Below, one piece after another: positions 1 through 8,035 of a DNA stretch of 64,000 nucleotides. This DNA is from CAWJFJ01 sp963800065. Its GTDB lineage: Bacteria > Actinomycetota > Acidimicrobiia > Acidimicrobiales > UBA8190. Positions within the stretch are counted from its first letter, which is position 1, and each line of letters begins with the position of its first letter. Where the stretch lies: the NCBI GenBank assembly GCA_963800065.1, contig CAWCZO010000002.1, forward strand, positions 248,001 through 312,000, in the 5' to 3' direction. The translations under genes and the position numbers were made by a program. The notes below the pieces were generated by a model, which did no database searches, was not told the origin of the DNA, and saw only the letters and a program-made list of their open reading frames with translations.

Positions 1-1
1 C

Positions 2-433
2 ATGGTCGACACGTGGGCCACCGTGGGCTCCTGTGCCCAGATCGGCGCCCGCGTCCACCTCTCGGGTGGCGTCGGCATCGGCGGGGTCCTCGAACCGCCC
101 AACGCCGCCCCCGTCATGGTCGGTGACGACGCCATGATCGGCAGTCGTTGCATGGTGACCCAGGGCGCCCGGGTGGGCGAAGGCGCTGTCCTCGGGGAGG
201 GGACGATCCTCAACCCGTCGATCCCCGTCGTCGACGCCGAGACCGGCGAGGAGATCAGCCGGGGGGTGGTCCCTCCCTGGAGCGTCTCGGTGGGGGCGGC
301 CCGCCGCCGCCAATACCCGGGCGGCGAATTCTTCGTCCCCTGCGTTCTGGTGATCAAGCGCCTCGACCCCGGCCGGCGCCACGACAAGTCGCAGCTCGAG
401 GCCGTGCTCCGTGAGCACCAGCTCTCGATCTGA
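2..433 (+). CDS. dapD: Tetrahydrodipicolinate N-succinyltransferase, C-terminal part (cut by window edge)
   Basis: Transfers succinyl from succinyl-CoA to tetrahydrodipicolinate in the succinylase branch of lysine and meso-diaminopimelate synthesis (cytosol). The frame is open at the left edge, so the Met at position 2 is internal and the N-terminal part lies outside. The visible 143 residues start with the family block MVDTWATVGSCAQIG and continue as hexapeptide-repeat (left-handed beta-helix) sequence with GGVGIGGVLEP and IGSRCMV. The C-terminal extension holds PPWSVSVG. dapE begins 15 nt after the stop, putting two consecutive pathway steps side by side. The meso-diaminopimelate made here is the expected substrate of murE at 13480. 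Confidence 0.93.
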   Translation: MVDTWATVGSCAQIGARVHLSGGVGIGGVLEPPNAAPVMVGDDAMIGSRCMVTQGARVGEGAVLGEGTILNPSIPVVDAETGEEISRGVVPPWSVSVGAARRRQYPGGEFFVPCVLVIKRLDPGRRHDKSQLEAVLREHQLSI

Positions 434-448
434 CGATCCGGGTCTTCG

Positions 449-1522
449 GTGTCCGACCTCTTGGCCTTGACGGGGGAGCTGGTGGACATCCCGTCGGTCA
501 GCCACCACGAGACCGCTCTGGCCGACCACATCGAGACGGGCCTCCGGAGCGCCGGTCATCTGACCGTCGACCGCTACGGCGACACCGTCGTGGCCCGCAC
601 CACGACGGGCCGGTCGCGACGTCTGCTCCTGGCCGGTCACCTCGACACCGTCCCGCCCTTCGGCGTCGGCGGCCACCGCCTGGAGGGCGACACCCTCTCG
701 GGGCTGGGCGCCGTGGACATGAAGGGTGGATTGGCCGTCCTGTTCGACCTGGCCCGGTCGAACCCCGAGCCGGCCGTGGACGCCACTTTCGTCTTCTACA
801 CGTGCGAAGAGGTCGACCGGCGGCACAACGGGCTCCATCACCTCGCATCGGAGAAGCCCGAGGTCCTGGCGGCCGACGCCGCCGTCCTGGCCGAGCCCAC
901 CGGGGGTGTCGTGGAGGCCGGGTGCCAGGGGACGATGCGCGTCGAGGTGACGATCGCCGGTCGCCGGGCCCACACGGCACGACCGTGGGCCGGTGTCAAC
1001 GCCGTGCACCGCCTGGCCCCGGTCCTGCGCGCTCTGGAGGCCTACTCTCCGCGCCACGTCGTCCTCGACGGCTGCGAGTTCGTCGAGCAGTTCCAGGCCG
1101 TCGGTGTGCGCGGAGGCGTGGCCGGGAACGTCGTCCCCGACGAGGCCGTGATCACCATCAACCTCCGGTTCGCCCCCGACCGCGACATCGCGGCGGCCGA
1201 GACCGAGATCCGCCGTCTCCTGGCCGGGGCCCTCGATCCCGCCGCCGGTGACCGCCTGGTGGTGGTCGACGCGGTGGCCGGGGCCCGGCCCGGCCTCGAT
1301 CATCCGATGCTCTCCGGGCTGGTCGCCGCCACCGGGCAGGCGCCGAGGGCCAAGTTGGGCTGGACCGATGTGGCCACCCTGTCGGCGGCGGGCGTCCCGG
1401 CGGCCAACTTCGGGCCCGGAGACCCTCTCCTCGCCCACACCCCGGACGAGCACGTCTCGCGCGACGAGCTCGTCGGGGTCCGCGACGCCCTGAGCCTCGT
1501 GCTCTCGGCCGGAGACGGTTAG
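449..1522 (+). CDS. dapE: Succinyl-diaminopimelate desuccinylase
   Basis: Hydrolyses N-succinyl-LL-diaminopimelate to LL-diaminopimelate and succinate. At 357 residues it has normal M20 peptidase length. Metal-site motifs are in order: AGHLDTVP (about residue 68), GAVDMKGG (about 92), CEEVD (about 117) and AEPTGG (about 148), followed by the dimerisation/lid domain (GRRAHTARPW). The GTG start is the first in frame after dapD, 15 nt away, with no clear Shine-Dalgarno, so translation probably depends on coupling to dapD. The stop TAG overlaps the stop of convergent lexA (TAG 1520-1522 against TAA 1521-1519). Other M20 amidases are possible, but the neighbour dapD favours DapE. Confidence 0.92.
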   Translation: MSDLLALTGELVDIPSVSHHETALADHIETGLRSAGHLTVDRYGDTVVARTTTGRSRRLLLAGHLDTVPPFGVGGHRLEGDTLSGLGAVDMKGGLAVLFDLARSNPEPAVDATFVFYTCEEVDRRHNGLHHLASEKPEVLAADAAVLAEPTGGVVEAGCQGTMRVEVTIAGRRAHTARPWAGVNAVHRLAPVLRALEAYSPRHVVLDGCEFVEQFQAVGVRGGVAGNVVPDEAVITINLRFAPDRDIAAAETEIRRLLAGALDPAAGDRLVVVDAVAGARPGLDHPMLSGLVAATGQAPRAKLGWTDVATLSAAGVPAANFGPGDPLLAHTPDEHVSRDELVGVRDALSLVLSAGDG

Positions 1523-2148
1523 AGCCGGCGCAGCACGGTGACGACCCGGCCGTAGATCGTGACGTCGGCGGGGTCGAGCTCCATGACCGGGAACACGGGA
1601 TTGGCCGGGGTGAGGACGATCCGCCCCCTCCGCCGGGCGAAGGTCTTCACGGTGGCCTCGTCGTCGGGGATCCCGGCCACGACGACGTCGCCGTCGTCGG
1701 CATCGGGCTGTTGCCGGACGACCACGTAGTCGCCGTCGAGGATCCCGGCCTCGTTCATCGACTCCCCCCTGACCCGCAACATGAACAGGGAGCCGGACCC
1801 GGTGAAGTCCTCGGGCAACGGCAGCCATTCCTCGACGTTCTCACTGGCCAGGACACCGGTGCCGGCGGCGACGTCGCCGATCAGGGGAACGGTCCGGACG
1901 GGGCGGGCGGCCACCTGGGCCTCGGAGGACGGGTCGTGGAGCACCTCGATGGCGCGGGGCTTGGTGGGGTCGCGCCGGAGGTAGCCCTCGCGCTGGAGGA
2001 CGGCCAGGTGGGCGTGGACGGTGGACGACGACATCAGCCCGACCGCCTCGCCGATCTCCCGTACCGACGGCGGATAGCCCTGCTCCCTCACCCGCTCACC
2101 GATGTACTCGAGGATCTGCCGCCTCTTTCCCGTCAACGCTTCCGCCAT
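1519..2148 (-). CDS. lexA: SOS repressor LexA
   Basis: Represses DNA-damage genes and self-cleaves when stimulated by RecA filaments. The 209-residue protein has an N-terminal winged helix (GKRRQILEYI, PPSVREIGEAVGL, STVHAHL), a cleavage site Ala-Gly in DVAAGTG, the catalytic Ser in GESMNEAGI and the Lys in EATVKTF. The frame is open 49 codons further upstream, but ATG 2148 is preferred: it has GGAGGA 7 nt before it and matches the usual LexA N-terminus. Two SOS boxes lie in its own promoter region (2193-2251), which indicates autoregulation. The gene diverges from the LysM gene and converges on dapE. Confidence 0.95.
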   Translation of the reverse strand: MAEALTGKRRQILEYIGERVREQGYPPSVREIGEAVGLMSSSTVHAHLAVLQREGYLRRDPTKPRAIEVLHDPSSEAQVAARPVRTVPLIGDVAAGTGVLASENVEEWLPLPEDFTGSGSLFMLRVRGESMNEAGILDGDYVVVRQQPDADDGDVVVAGIPDDEATVKTFARRRGRIVLTPANPVFPVMELDPADVTIYGRVVTVLRRL

Positions 2149-2192
2149 GGAGCCGTCCTCCGCGCCCGGGGTGCCCGCCGGGGTGGCTCCGG

Positions 2193-2251
2193 CGAACACC
2201 AGTTCGTGACCACGGTAGCCGCACCCGGCCCCCGGGGCAAACACCTGTTCG
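2193..2251 (-). promoter_or_regulatory. lexA promoter with two SOS boxes
   Basis: On the minus strand TTGCCC (2240-2235) and TACCGT (2217-2212) are separated by 17 nt. A perfect actinobacterial SOS box, CGAACACCAGTTCG, occupies 2193-2206 just downstream of the -10. A second box with one mismatch (CAAACACCTGTTCG, 2238-2251) covers the -35. This arrangement fits LexA blocking its own transcription. The boxes are read directly; occupancy is inferred. Confidence 0.85.
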
Positions 2252-2341
2252 TCGGGGGGGGTCCGGGGGTGGGTGTCACAACCTCCTGCCACCATCGACC
2301 CATGAGCCTTCGATCGGATGACGGGTGGGGGACCCCGGCGC

Positions 2342-2395
2342 TTGACACGAACGTGTGTTCGTGGTCAGATGACCGGTATGGCGAACATGCGTTCG
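2342..2395 (+). promoter_or_regulatory. SOS-controlled promoter of the LysM gene, two SOS boxes
   Basis: TTGACA (2342-2347) and TCAGAT (2365-2370) are spaced 17 nt. A perfect SOS box CGAACGTGTGTTCG (2348-2361) fills the spacer, and a second perfect box CGAACATGCGTTCG lies at 2382-2395, downstream of the expected start point. Two intact operators over one promoter predict tight repression and damage induction of the gene at 2422. Confidence 0.88.
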
Positions 2396-2421
2396 GAGAC
2401 CGGGACGAGCGGGGAGGGTCG

Positions 2422-2913
2422 ATGACCACGGTGACCGTGCCCGTGGGAGATCCCCCCGTCAGGCGCCGGAGAACCCACCCGACGTACCGCCGGGCCGTGG
2501 ACGGGCCCCCCGTCTTCCGACCGGGCGGCCCGGGCGAGCCTCCGGCGCCGGGGACGGGCCCGCACCGGCTCCGTCCCGTCCACCCCCGCTGTGACGACCC
2601 CAGGGCGGCGGCCCGTGCCGCCGCCGTCCGTCGCCGCCACGTCCTGCTCGGAATCGTGGCGGTGGTCGCCGCTGTCCTCCTCGCCGTCCCCTCGGGCGGA
2701 CGGGGGAGCGCCGGTCTGGCGTCGCCGGGCCCGGCCCCGGTGGGCGCGCCGCTCACGCCCCACACCACCTACGTGGTGCATCCGGGGGACACGCTGTGGT
2801 CGATTGCCGAGAGGCTCGACCCGCAGGGTGATCCGCGACCGCTGATGACGAAGATGAGCGCGCAGCTGGGTGGCACCGCGCCGAGACCGGGGGAGCGCCT
2901 GCTGCTCCCCTGA
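2422..2913 (+). CDS. LysM-domain membrane protein, probable SOS-induced division inhibitor (ChiZ/DivS/YneA-like)
   Basis: A 163-residue protein: an Arg/Pro-rich cytoplasmic N-terminus (1-75), one membrane helix (about 76-93, HVLLGIVAVVAAVLLAVP), a short linker, and a C-terminal LysM domain (about 112-160, TYVVHPGDTLWSIAERL) that should bind peptidoglycan. In Mycobacterium (Rv2719c) and Corynebacterium (divS) the gene between lexA and nrdR encodes an SOS-induced inhibitor of septation; position, topology and two SOS boxes here match. ATG 2422 is chosen over the open frame upstream because GGGAGG sits just before it and it follows the promoter at 2342. Function is inferred from synteny and architecture, not from residue-level identity. 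Confidence 0.8.
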   Translation: MTTVTVPVGDPPVRRRRTHPTYRRAVDGPPVFRPGGPGEPPAPGTGPHRLRPVHPRCDDPRAAARAAAVRRRHVLLGIVAVVAAVLLAVPSGGRGSAGLASPGPAPVGAPLTPHTTYVVHPGDTLWSIAERLDPQGDPRPLMTKMSAQLGGTAPRPGERLLLP

Positions 2914-2937
2914 CCCGTCTCCGGTCGGAACTAGGTT
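2910..2937 (+). promoter_or_regulatory. nrdR promoter, probably leaderless
   Basis: CTGACC (2910-2915), 16 nt, then TAGGTT (2932-2937). The GTG start at 2944 follows 6 nt later with no Shine-Dalgarno, so transcription would begin at or next to the start codon. Confidence 0.6.
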
Positions 2938-2943
2938 GGCCGT

Positions 2944-3414
2944 GTGCGGTGCCCGTGGTGTCAGAGCCTGGACGACAAGGTCGTCGACTCGCGCCTGGCC
3001 GAAGAAGGCATCGTCATCCGCCGGCGCCGGGAATGCCTGTCGTGCGGACGGCGGTTCACCACCTACGAGCGCCTCGAAGAAGCCCCTTTGTGGGTGGTCA
3101 AGCGAGCGGGCCAGAGGGAGCCGTTCGACAGGGTCAAGGTCGTCTCCGGCGTGCGGGCCGCCACCAAGAACCGGCCCGTCAGCGAGGAACAGCTCGAGGA
3201 CCTGGCGCAGCGGGTCGAGGAGGCACTGCGCGAGGAGGGGGCCGAGGTGACCAGCCAGCAGATCGGCGTGGCCGTCCTCGAACGACTGCGCGCCCTCGAC
3301 GACGTCGCCTACCTCCGATTCGCCTCCGTCTACAAGGGATTCGCCGACATCGGTGATTTCCAACGCGAAGTGGGGCTCCTGACGAAGACCACAGAGCCGA
3401 AACGAAAGACCTGA
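2944..3414 (+). CDS. nrdR: Transcriptional repressor NrdR
   Basis: Zinc-finger and ATP-cone repressor of ribonucleotide reductase genes. The 156 residues begin with the diagnostic CPWC ... CLSC zinc ribbon (C3, C6, C31, C34), followed by RRFTTYER and the ATP-cone (VVKRAGQREPFDRVKV to about residue 135, including AYLRFASVYK). GTG 2944 is the only start that keeps the MRCPWC N-terminus typical of the family. The lexA/LysM/nrdR order is shared with mycobacteria and corynebacteria. No nrd reductase gene is in the window, so its targets lie elsewhere. Confidence 0.96.
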   Translation: MRCPWCQSLDDKVVDSRLAEEGIVIRRRRECLSCGRRFTTYERLEEAPLWVVKRAGQREPFDRVKVVSGVRAATKNRPVSEEQLEDLAQRVEEALREEGAEVTSQQIGVAVLERLRALDDVAYLRFASVYKGFADIGDFQREVGLLTKTTEPKRKT

Positions 3415-3417
3415 GCG

Positions 3418-4128
3418 GTGCCGCAGCTGCTCGAGACGGTTCCCGAGAAGGTTCTGGCCATCTACGCCCATCCCGACGACCCCGACGTCTCGTGCGGTGG
3501 CACCCTGGCCCGGTTCGCCCAGCACGGCTCCGAGGTCCACGTCGTTCTGTGCACCAACGGCGACAAGGGCACCACCGATCCCGCCGTCGACCCCCGACAG
3601 CTCGCTCGTCGTCGGGCCGCTGAGTGCGCCGAGGCGGCCAAGCACCTCGGACTGGCCGACCAGAGCGTCCTCGGCTACCGCGACGGAGAGCTCACCGATG
3701 ACGAGGCCTTCCGTGGTGAGCTCGTCTCGTGGATCAGGCGCCTGCGCCCCACCATGGTCCTGTGCCCCGATCCCACCGCCGTGTTCTTCGGCGAGGACTA
3801 TTTCAACCACCGTGACCATCGCATCGTCGGCTTCGCCGTCCTCGACGCATTGTCGCCGGCCGCCGCCCTTCCTCTTTATTTCCCCGACGCCGGGGCCGTG
3901 CACCAGGTGGAGACCGTTCTTCTGTCGGGGACCCTCGAACCGACACTGTGGGTGGACGTCTCGACCACGATCGACGAGAAGGCCGCCGCCGTGTCGTGCC
4001 ACCGGAGTCAATTCGCCGACGACGGCGAGTGGGCCGCCAACGCCGTCCGCACGCGTGCCGCCGAGGACGGACGACGGGCCGGGGTGCCCTTCGCCGAGGG
4101 TTTCCGTCGGCTCCGGCTCAGCGTCTGA
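3418..4128 (+). CDS. PIG-L family zinc deacetylase
   Basis: A 236-residue LmbE/PIG-L fold enzyme; such proteins remove N-acetyl groups from GlcNAc-type sugars (for example MshB in mycothiol synthesis). Zinc-site motifs are AHPDD (residues 17-21) near the N-terminus and the NHRDHR His pair (about 123-128). GTG 3418 starts 3 nt after the nrdR stop, so the gene is probably co-transcribed with nrdR and dinB. The exact substrate cannot be told: MshB, mycothiol conjugate amidase and other sugar deacetylases share these motifs, and no other mycothiol gene is nearby. Confidence 0.8.
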   Translation: MPQLLETVPEKVLAIYAHPDDPDVSCGGTLARFAQHGSEVHVVLCTNGDKGTTDPAVDPRQLARRRAAECAEAAKHLGLADQSVLGYRDGELTDDEAFRGELVSWIRRLRPTMVLCPDPTAVFFGEDYFNHRDHRIVGFAVLDALSPAAALPLYFPDAGAVHQVETVLLSGTLEPTLWVDVSTTIDEKAAAVSCHRSQFADDGEWAANAVRTRAAEDGRRAGVPFAEGFRRLRLSV

Positions 4129-4189
4129 ACCGGTGGTCGGACCGGGCGGACACGAGGGTCGGGCGGGCCTTCTCGACGACTGCACGGTG

Positions 4190-5557
4190 ATGCACGTGGA
4201 TCTCGATGCGTTCTTCGCCGCCGTCGAGGTCCTCGACGACCCCACGCTGGCGGGGAAGCCGGTGATCGTGGGCGGTTCGGGGAACCGCGGCGTGGTCGCC
4301 GCCTGCACCTACGAAGCACGCGCCTTCGGTATCCACTCGGCCATGTCCTCCGTCGAGGCCCGCCGCCGCTGTCCCCATGCCATCTTCCTGTCGGGGCGGT
4401 ATCCGCGCTACGCCGAGGTGAGCGTCCGGTTCCACGAGGTCCTCCACGACTTCACCCCGGTGGTCGAGGGAATCGGTCTCGACGAGGCCTTCCTCGACAT
4501 CGCCGGTGCGCGTCGGACGTTCGGTCCACCCCCCACCATCGGACGCGCCATCCGGCAGGCGGTCCGGGACACCCTGCACCTCAACTGCGCCGTGGGCGTG
4601 GCCCGCTCCAAGCTCCTGGCCAAGCTGGCCTCCCGGGCCGCCAAGCCGACGGCGGCGTTGACGGGACCGCGAGCGGGCCCCGGGGTGGTGGTCGTCCCCC
4701 CGGACGGCGAGTTGGCCTTCCTTCATCCGCTGCCCGTGCGGGCCCTGTGGGGCGTCGGTGCCGCCACCGGGAAGCGACTCTCCGACCTGGGGGTGGAGAC
4801 GGTGGGGGACCTAGCCGCCATCTCGGTGGACACGCTGTGCCGGGTGGTGGGGGTGGCCCACGGCCGGCATCTGGCCGCCCTGTCGCGCGGCGAGGACCCC
4901 CGGTCCGTGGTGGCCGTCCAGGAGGTGAAGTCGGTCGGTCACGAAGAGACGTTCGCCACCGATCTGCACGACCACGACGCCTCGCACGGCCACGTCGTGC
5001 GGATGTCGGACGCCGTGGCGACCCGGATGCGGGAGGCCGGCCTGCGGGGGCGGACGATCTCGATCAAGGTCCGCTTCGGGGATCACACCACGATCACCCG
5101 GTCCCACACGGTGTCGGGCGCCCTCGACTCGCCCCGGGCCATCGGGGCGGTGGCCGGTGCCCTTCTCGACGGGGTCGACATCTCATCGGGGATCCGCCTC
5201 CTCGGGGTGTCGGTGTCCGGTCTGGTCCGGACCGGTTCCGACGCCCACCAGCTCTCGTTCGCCGACGCCGGGCCGGGTGGGGACGTCCTCGAAGCGGGGG
5301 GCGTCGGCGGTGATCCGACGTCCCGACCGTCGTCACCGGCCACCGGCGAGGAAGGGGTGCCGGCGTCGCCCCGCCATCTGGTCGACATCCCGAGCCGGGG
5401 ATGGGAGGAGGTGGAGGCGGCCGTCACCGCCATCCGCTCCCGGTACGGCCACGGCTCGGTAGGGCCGGCGACGTTGATCGGTCGCTCCGGTCTGGGAGTG
5501 AAGAGCCGGGGCGACACCCAATGGGGTCCGAGCGACCCTCCGGAACCCGCCACCTGA
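4190..5557 (+). CDS. dinB: DNA polymerase IV (Y-family)
   Basis: Error-prone translesion polymerase. From ATG 4190 it is 455 residues. The palm contains the metal-binding HVDLDAFFA (D4, D6) and GLDEAFLD (D98, E99), followed by helix-hairpin-helix repeats (ALWGVGAATGKRL, VETVGDLAAI) and the little-finger domain (VKSVGHEETF, ISIKVRF). The long C-terminal tail beyond about 375 includes HQLSFAD, a short motif that may be the beta-clamp-binding site. The start is uncertain: no Shine-Dalgarno is visible at 4190, and GTG 4133, right after the PIG-L stop, would add 19 residues. No SOS box was found directly upstream, although LexA lies 2 kb away. Confidence 0.93.
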   Translation: MHVDLDAFFAAVEVLDDPTLAGKPVIVGGSGNRGVVAACTYEARAFGIHSAMSSVEARRRCPHAIFLSGRYPRYAEVSVRFHEVLHDFTPVVEGIGLDEAFLDIAGARRTFGPPPTIGRAIRQAVRDTLHLNCAVGVARSKLLAKLASRAAKPTAALTGPRAGPGVVVVPPDGELAFLHPLPVRALWGVGAATGKRLSDLGVETVGDLAAISVDTLCRVVGVAHGRHLAALSRGEDPRSVVAVQEVKSVGHEETFATDLHDHDASHGHVVRMSDAVATRMREAGLRGRTISIKVRFGDHTTITRSHTVSGALDSPRAIGAVAGALLDGVDISSGIRLLGVSVSGLVRTGSDAHQLSFADAGPGGDVLEAGGVGGDPTSRPSSPATGEEGVPASPRHLVDIPSRGWEEVEAAVTAIRSRYGHGSVGPATLIGRSGLGVKSRGDTQWGPSDPPEPAT

Positions 5558-5768
5558 GGTCCTCGCCGGTCCGGCGCGTCCCCGGAAAGAAACATGACAC
5601 GGGCCCGTCCGCACGAAATGGGGGTTGACCTGGCCCTTTGATGGATGACGGGCCGGGAGGGAACGAGAATCCGACGTCGGGGCTCCGTTGTCAGCCTGTG
5701 GTGGCTGCGCGAAGATTGGGTGAGCCGTATTCTGCATCTGACGACGACGCGGTGGGAAGGGGTTTGGG

Positions 5769-6143
5769 GTGCCGCTCTCCGAGCACGAGCAACGAGTGCT
5801 GCAGGAGTTGGAGCAGGCCTTGTACCATGACGACCCGGCTTTCGCCAACCGGGTCCGGCAGGAGAACGTCTACCGGTACGCCGGCCGCTACCTCAAGTGG
5901 TCCATCCTCGGCTTCATCATCGGCCTGGCCGTGATGGTCGCCTTCTTCACGACGTCCGTCTTCATCGGATTCCTGGGTGTCCTCATCATGTTCGCCTCTC
6001 TGGTGAGCTTCTGGACCAACCTGCGGCGGATGGGGAAAGCCGGCCTGGAGGACATCGGTCGATCCCTGCGCTCCGACGGCATCGGCAACGCCATCAACGA
6101 CGCCCGTACGAAGATGCGTGAGAGGTTCCGCCGCAACCAGTAG
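5769..6143 (+). CDS. DUF3040 family membrane protein
   Basis: A 124-residue protein of the actinobacterial DUF3040 family, function unknown. It opens with the family signature MPLSEHEQRVLQELEQAL, then has two adjacent membrane helices (about 41-79: WSILGFIIGLAVMVAFF and FIGFLGVLIMFASLV) and a basic cytoplasmic tail ending in RERFRRNQ. GTG 5769 is chosen because it preserves the signature and is preceded by GGGAAGGGG. The 211 bp before it carry a possible -10 (TATTCT, 5728-5733) but no convincing -35. In many actinobacteria this family sits near the mraZ cluster, as here. Confidence 0.88.
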   Translation: MPLSEHEQRVLQELEQALYHDDPAFANRVRQENVYRYAGRYLKWSILGFIIGLAVMVAFFTTSVFIGFLGVLIMFASLVSFWTNLRRMGKAGLEDIGRSLRSDGIGNAINDARTKMRERFRRNQ

Positions 6144-6222
6144 TCGTCGACCGTTCCGCCCGGCCTGAGACGGGTTCCGCCGCCCACCGCCGGCCGCCGT
6201 CGTCGCATTAGCGTTCCCCGGC

Positions 6223-7137
6223 ATGGAGCTCTGCCTGGCTGTCGACGTGGGCGGGAGCAAGATGGCCGCCGGTCTCGTCACCCGTCAGGGTGATCTCCTC
6301 GACCACGAACACGTGGCCACGCCCCGCCCCGGTGACGCCGACCAGCTCTTCGGCTCCCTGCGGGCCGTGGTGGAGAGGATCCTCGCCCCCGGACCCGGCG
6401 CCGGGGGGGCCACGGACGCACGGCGGCGGGACGTCGTGGCCTGTGGGATCGGATGCGGCGGGCCGATGGACCTCGACACCGGGACGGTGTCGCCGCTCAA
6501 CATCCCCGGATGGCGGGGATTCCCCCTGCGCCAGCGGATGGCCGAGCTCACCGGGCTGCCCACCGCGCTCGACAACGACGCCAAGGCCCTGGCCCGGGCC
6601 GAAGGGTGGGTGGGCGCCGCCCGCGGACGGCGGAACTTCCTGGCCATGGTGGTCTCGACCGGTATCGGCGGGGGCCTCGTCCTCGACGGTCGCCTGGTCC
6701 ACGGCGCTTCGGGCAACGCCGGTCACGTCGGACACGTGATCGTCGAGCCCGACGGCCGGCCGTGCGCGTGCGGGGCGCGGGGCTGTCTCGAGGCCGAAGC
6801 GTCGGGCACCGCCGTCGAGGCCGTCACCGGCCGGCCGGCGGTGGAGGCGCCGGCGGACGTGGTGACCCGGTGCGGACAGATGGTCGGTCGCGGCGTGGCC
6901 TCGCTGGTGAGCGCGCTCGACATCGACCTGGTCGCCGTGGCCGGATCGGTGGCGCTCGGGTACGGGACCCCGTTCTTCGCCGCCGCCAACGACGAGCTGC
7001 GGGGACGCGCCTGTCTGTCCTTCACGCGGACGGCGGCCATCGTCCCCGCCGGGCTGGGCGACCGCGGTCCGCTGGTGGGGGCGGGCGCCGTCGGTTGGGA
7101 CGGCTGCGGGGCCGACGTCCTCGGTTCCGTGGCGTGA
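6223..7137 (+). CDS. ROK-family sugar kinase (glucokinase-like)
   Basis: A 304-residue ATP-dependent sugar kinase. The N-terminal phosphate-binding loop is AVDVGGSKMAAG (residues 6-17), the sugar/catalytic region includes LDNDAKALA with the catalytic Asp, and the ROK zinc motif reads CACGARGCLEA (Cys-x-Cys-x4-Cys, about 184-195). GIGGGLV supplies the second phosphate loop. ATG 6223 lies 8 nt after a TAGCGT (6209-6214) with no Shine-Dalgarno, so the mRNA may be leaderless. Glucose is the likeliest substrate, but ROK members also act on N-acetylmannosamine and fructose, and repressors of this family lack a kinase role; no DNA-binding domain is present here. Confidence 0.85.
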   Translation: MELCLAVDVGGSKMAAGLVTRQGDLLDHEHVATPRPGDADQLFGSLRAVVERILAPGPGAGGATDARRRDVVACGIGCGGPMDLDTGTVSPLNIPGWRGFPLRQRMAELTGLPTALDNDAKALARAEGWVGAARGRRNFLAMVVSTGIGGGLVLDGRLVHGASGNAGHVGHVIVEPDGRPCACGARGCLEAEASGTAVEAVTGRPAVEAPADVVTRCGQMVGRGVASLVSALDIDLVAVAGSVALGYGTPFFAAANDELRGRACLSFTRTAAIVPAGLGDRGPLVGAGAVGWDGCGADVLGSVA

Positions 7138-7394
7138 GCCGGGTGGTGAGGAACGTGGTGGCGACGGTGGTTGTCCGTCCCTGGTTGTGGCCCGTGGCCC
7201 TCGTACAGGTCCTGCGGTTGGCGCGGCCCGGGTGGTGGCACCGGTGGCCACCGGTGCCACTGCCGGACGAACGCTTGTGGCGCTTCCGGATGGAGACGGC
7301 CTACGGCGGCGCCGGGGACGCCACACCGGAGGGGCCGGACGTCGACTCGTACCTCCGGTGGAGCCGGGACATGCGGCACTGGCGCCGCCGCTGA
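7134..7394 (+). CDS. Small conserved protein of unknown function
   Basis: An 86-residue protein starting at GTG 7134, which overlaps the ROK kinase stop as GTGA and so is translationally coupled to it. The sequence is rich in Trp and Arg, with a hydrophobic N-terminal third, then WWHRWPPVPLPDERLWRFRM and a C-terminal ETAYGG ... YLRWSRDMRHWRR. I recall similar short actinobacterial proteins with an R-M-x-TAYGG and YLRW pattern, but know no function. The overlap and Trp-rich conserved-looking core argue that it is a real gene. Confidence 0.6.
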   Translation: MSRVVRNVVATVVVRPWLWPVALVQVLRLARPGWWHRWPPVPLPDERLWRFRMETAYGGAGDATPEGPDVDSYLRWSRDMRHWRRR

Positions 7395-7498
7395 CGGTCC
7401 CGGCGCCGCCCGCGTTCGGCCGATTGCCGGCCTTCGGCAGGGCCGCGGCCCGGGGCGCGGCGACGGGGGAGTCGGGCGCCGAGGAGTAGCCTCGCGGT

Positions 7499-8035
7499 AT
7501 GGGGGCGAGAGAGCCTGGTGCTGCGGGAACGAGTCGTGCGCTGGTACTGAACGCCACCTTCGAGCCCCTCGGGGTGGTGTCCACCCGCCGCGCCCTGCTC
7601 CTCGTCCTCGGGACCAAAGCCGAGCTCGTCCACGCCACCTCGCGGACGTTCCGCTCCGAGCGGTTGGCCTTTCCCGAGCCGTCGGTGGTGCGGTTGGCCC
7701 GCTACGTCCGCGTCCCGCACGACCGCACCGTGGCCGTCAACCGGCGCACCGTCTTCGCCCGCGACGGCCACCACTGCCAGTACTGCGGATTGGCGGCCGA
7801 GAGCATCGATCACGTGATGCCCCGAAGCCGTGGAGGTCTGCACGCGTGGGACAACGTCGTCGCCGCCTGTCGGCGCTGCAACACCCGCAAAGAGGACCGT
7901 CTGCCGCACGAGGTGGGACTGGTGCTGCGCACCCAACCGGCAGCGCCGCGCCAGCGGGTGTGGTTGCTGGCCATGTCGGGCGGCGCCCGTGACGAATGGG
8001 CCCCGTATCTGGGCGAGCAGTCACTGACTGCGTGA
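7499..8035 (+). CDS. HNH endonuclease domain protein
   Basis: A 178-residue protein of the widespread actinobacterial HNH family. After an N-terminal LVLNATFEPLGVVSTRRA block, the nuclease domain holds a zinc ribbon (HCQYCG and CRRCN, about residues 91-125) around the active-site region SIDHVMPRSRGG and DNVVAAC. ATG 7499 follows TAGCCT (7487-7492) by 6 nt without a Shine-Dalgarno, suggesting a leaderless transcript. The physiological target is unknown; family members are housekeeping-like and not tied to restriction. The next gene overlaps its stop as GTGA. Confidence 0.88.
   Translation: MGAREPGAAGTSRALVLNATFEPLGVVSTRRALLLVLGTKAELVHATSRTFRSERLAFPEPSVVRLARYVRVPHDRTVAVNRRTVFARDGHHCQYCGLAAESIDHVMPRSRGGLHAWDNVVAACRRCNTRKEDRLPHEVGLVLRTQPAAPRQRVWLLAMSGGARDEWAPYLGEQSLTA

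Noticed and set aside
2149..2295. 49-residue N-terminal extension of LexA
   Set aside because: It has no LexA-like sequence and would run through the lexA promoter and SOS boxes; ATG 2148 has a good ribosome site.
5625..5660. TTGACC as a promoter for the DUF3040 gene
   Set aside because: No -10 box occurs 15-19 nt downstream; the more likely -10 (TATTCT) is 100 nt away.
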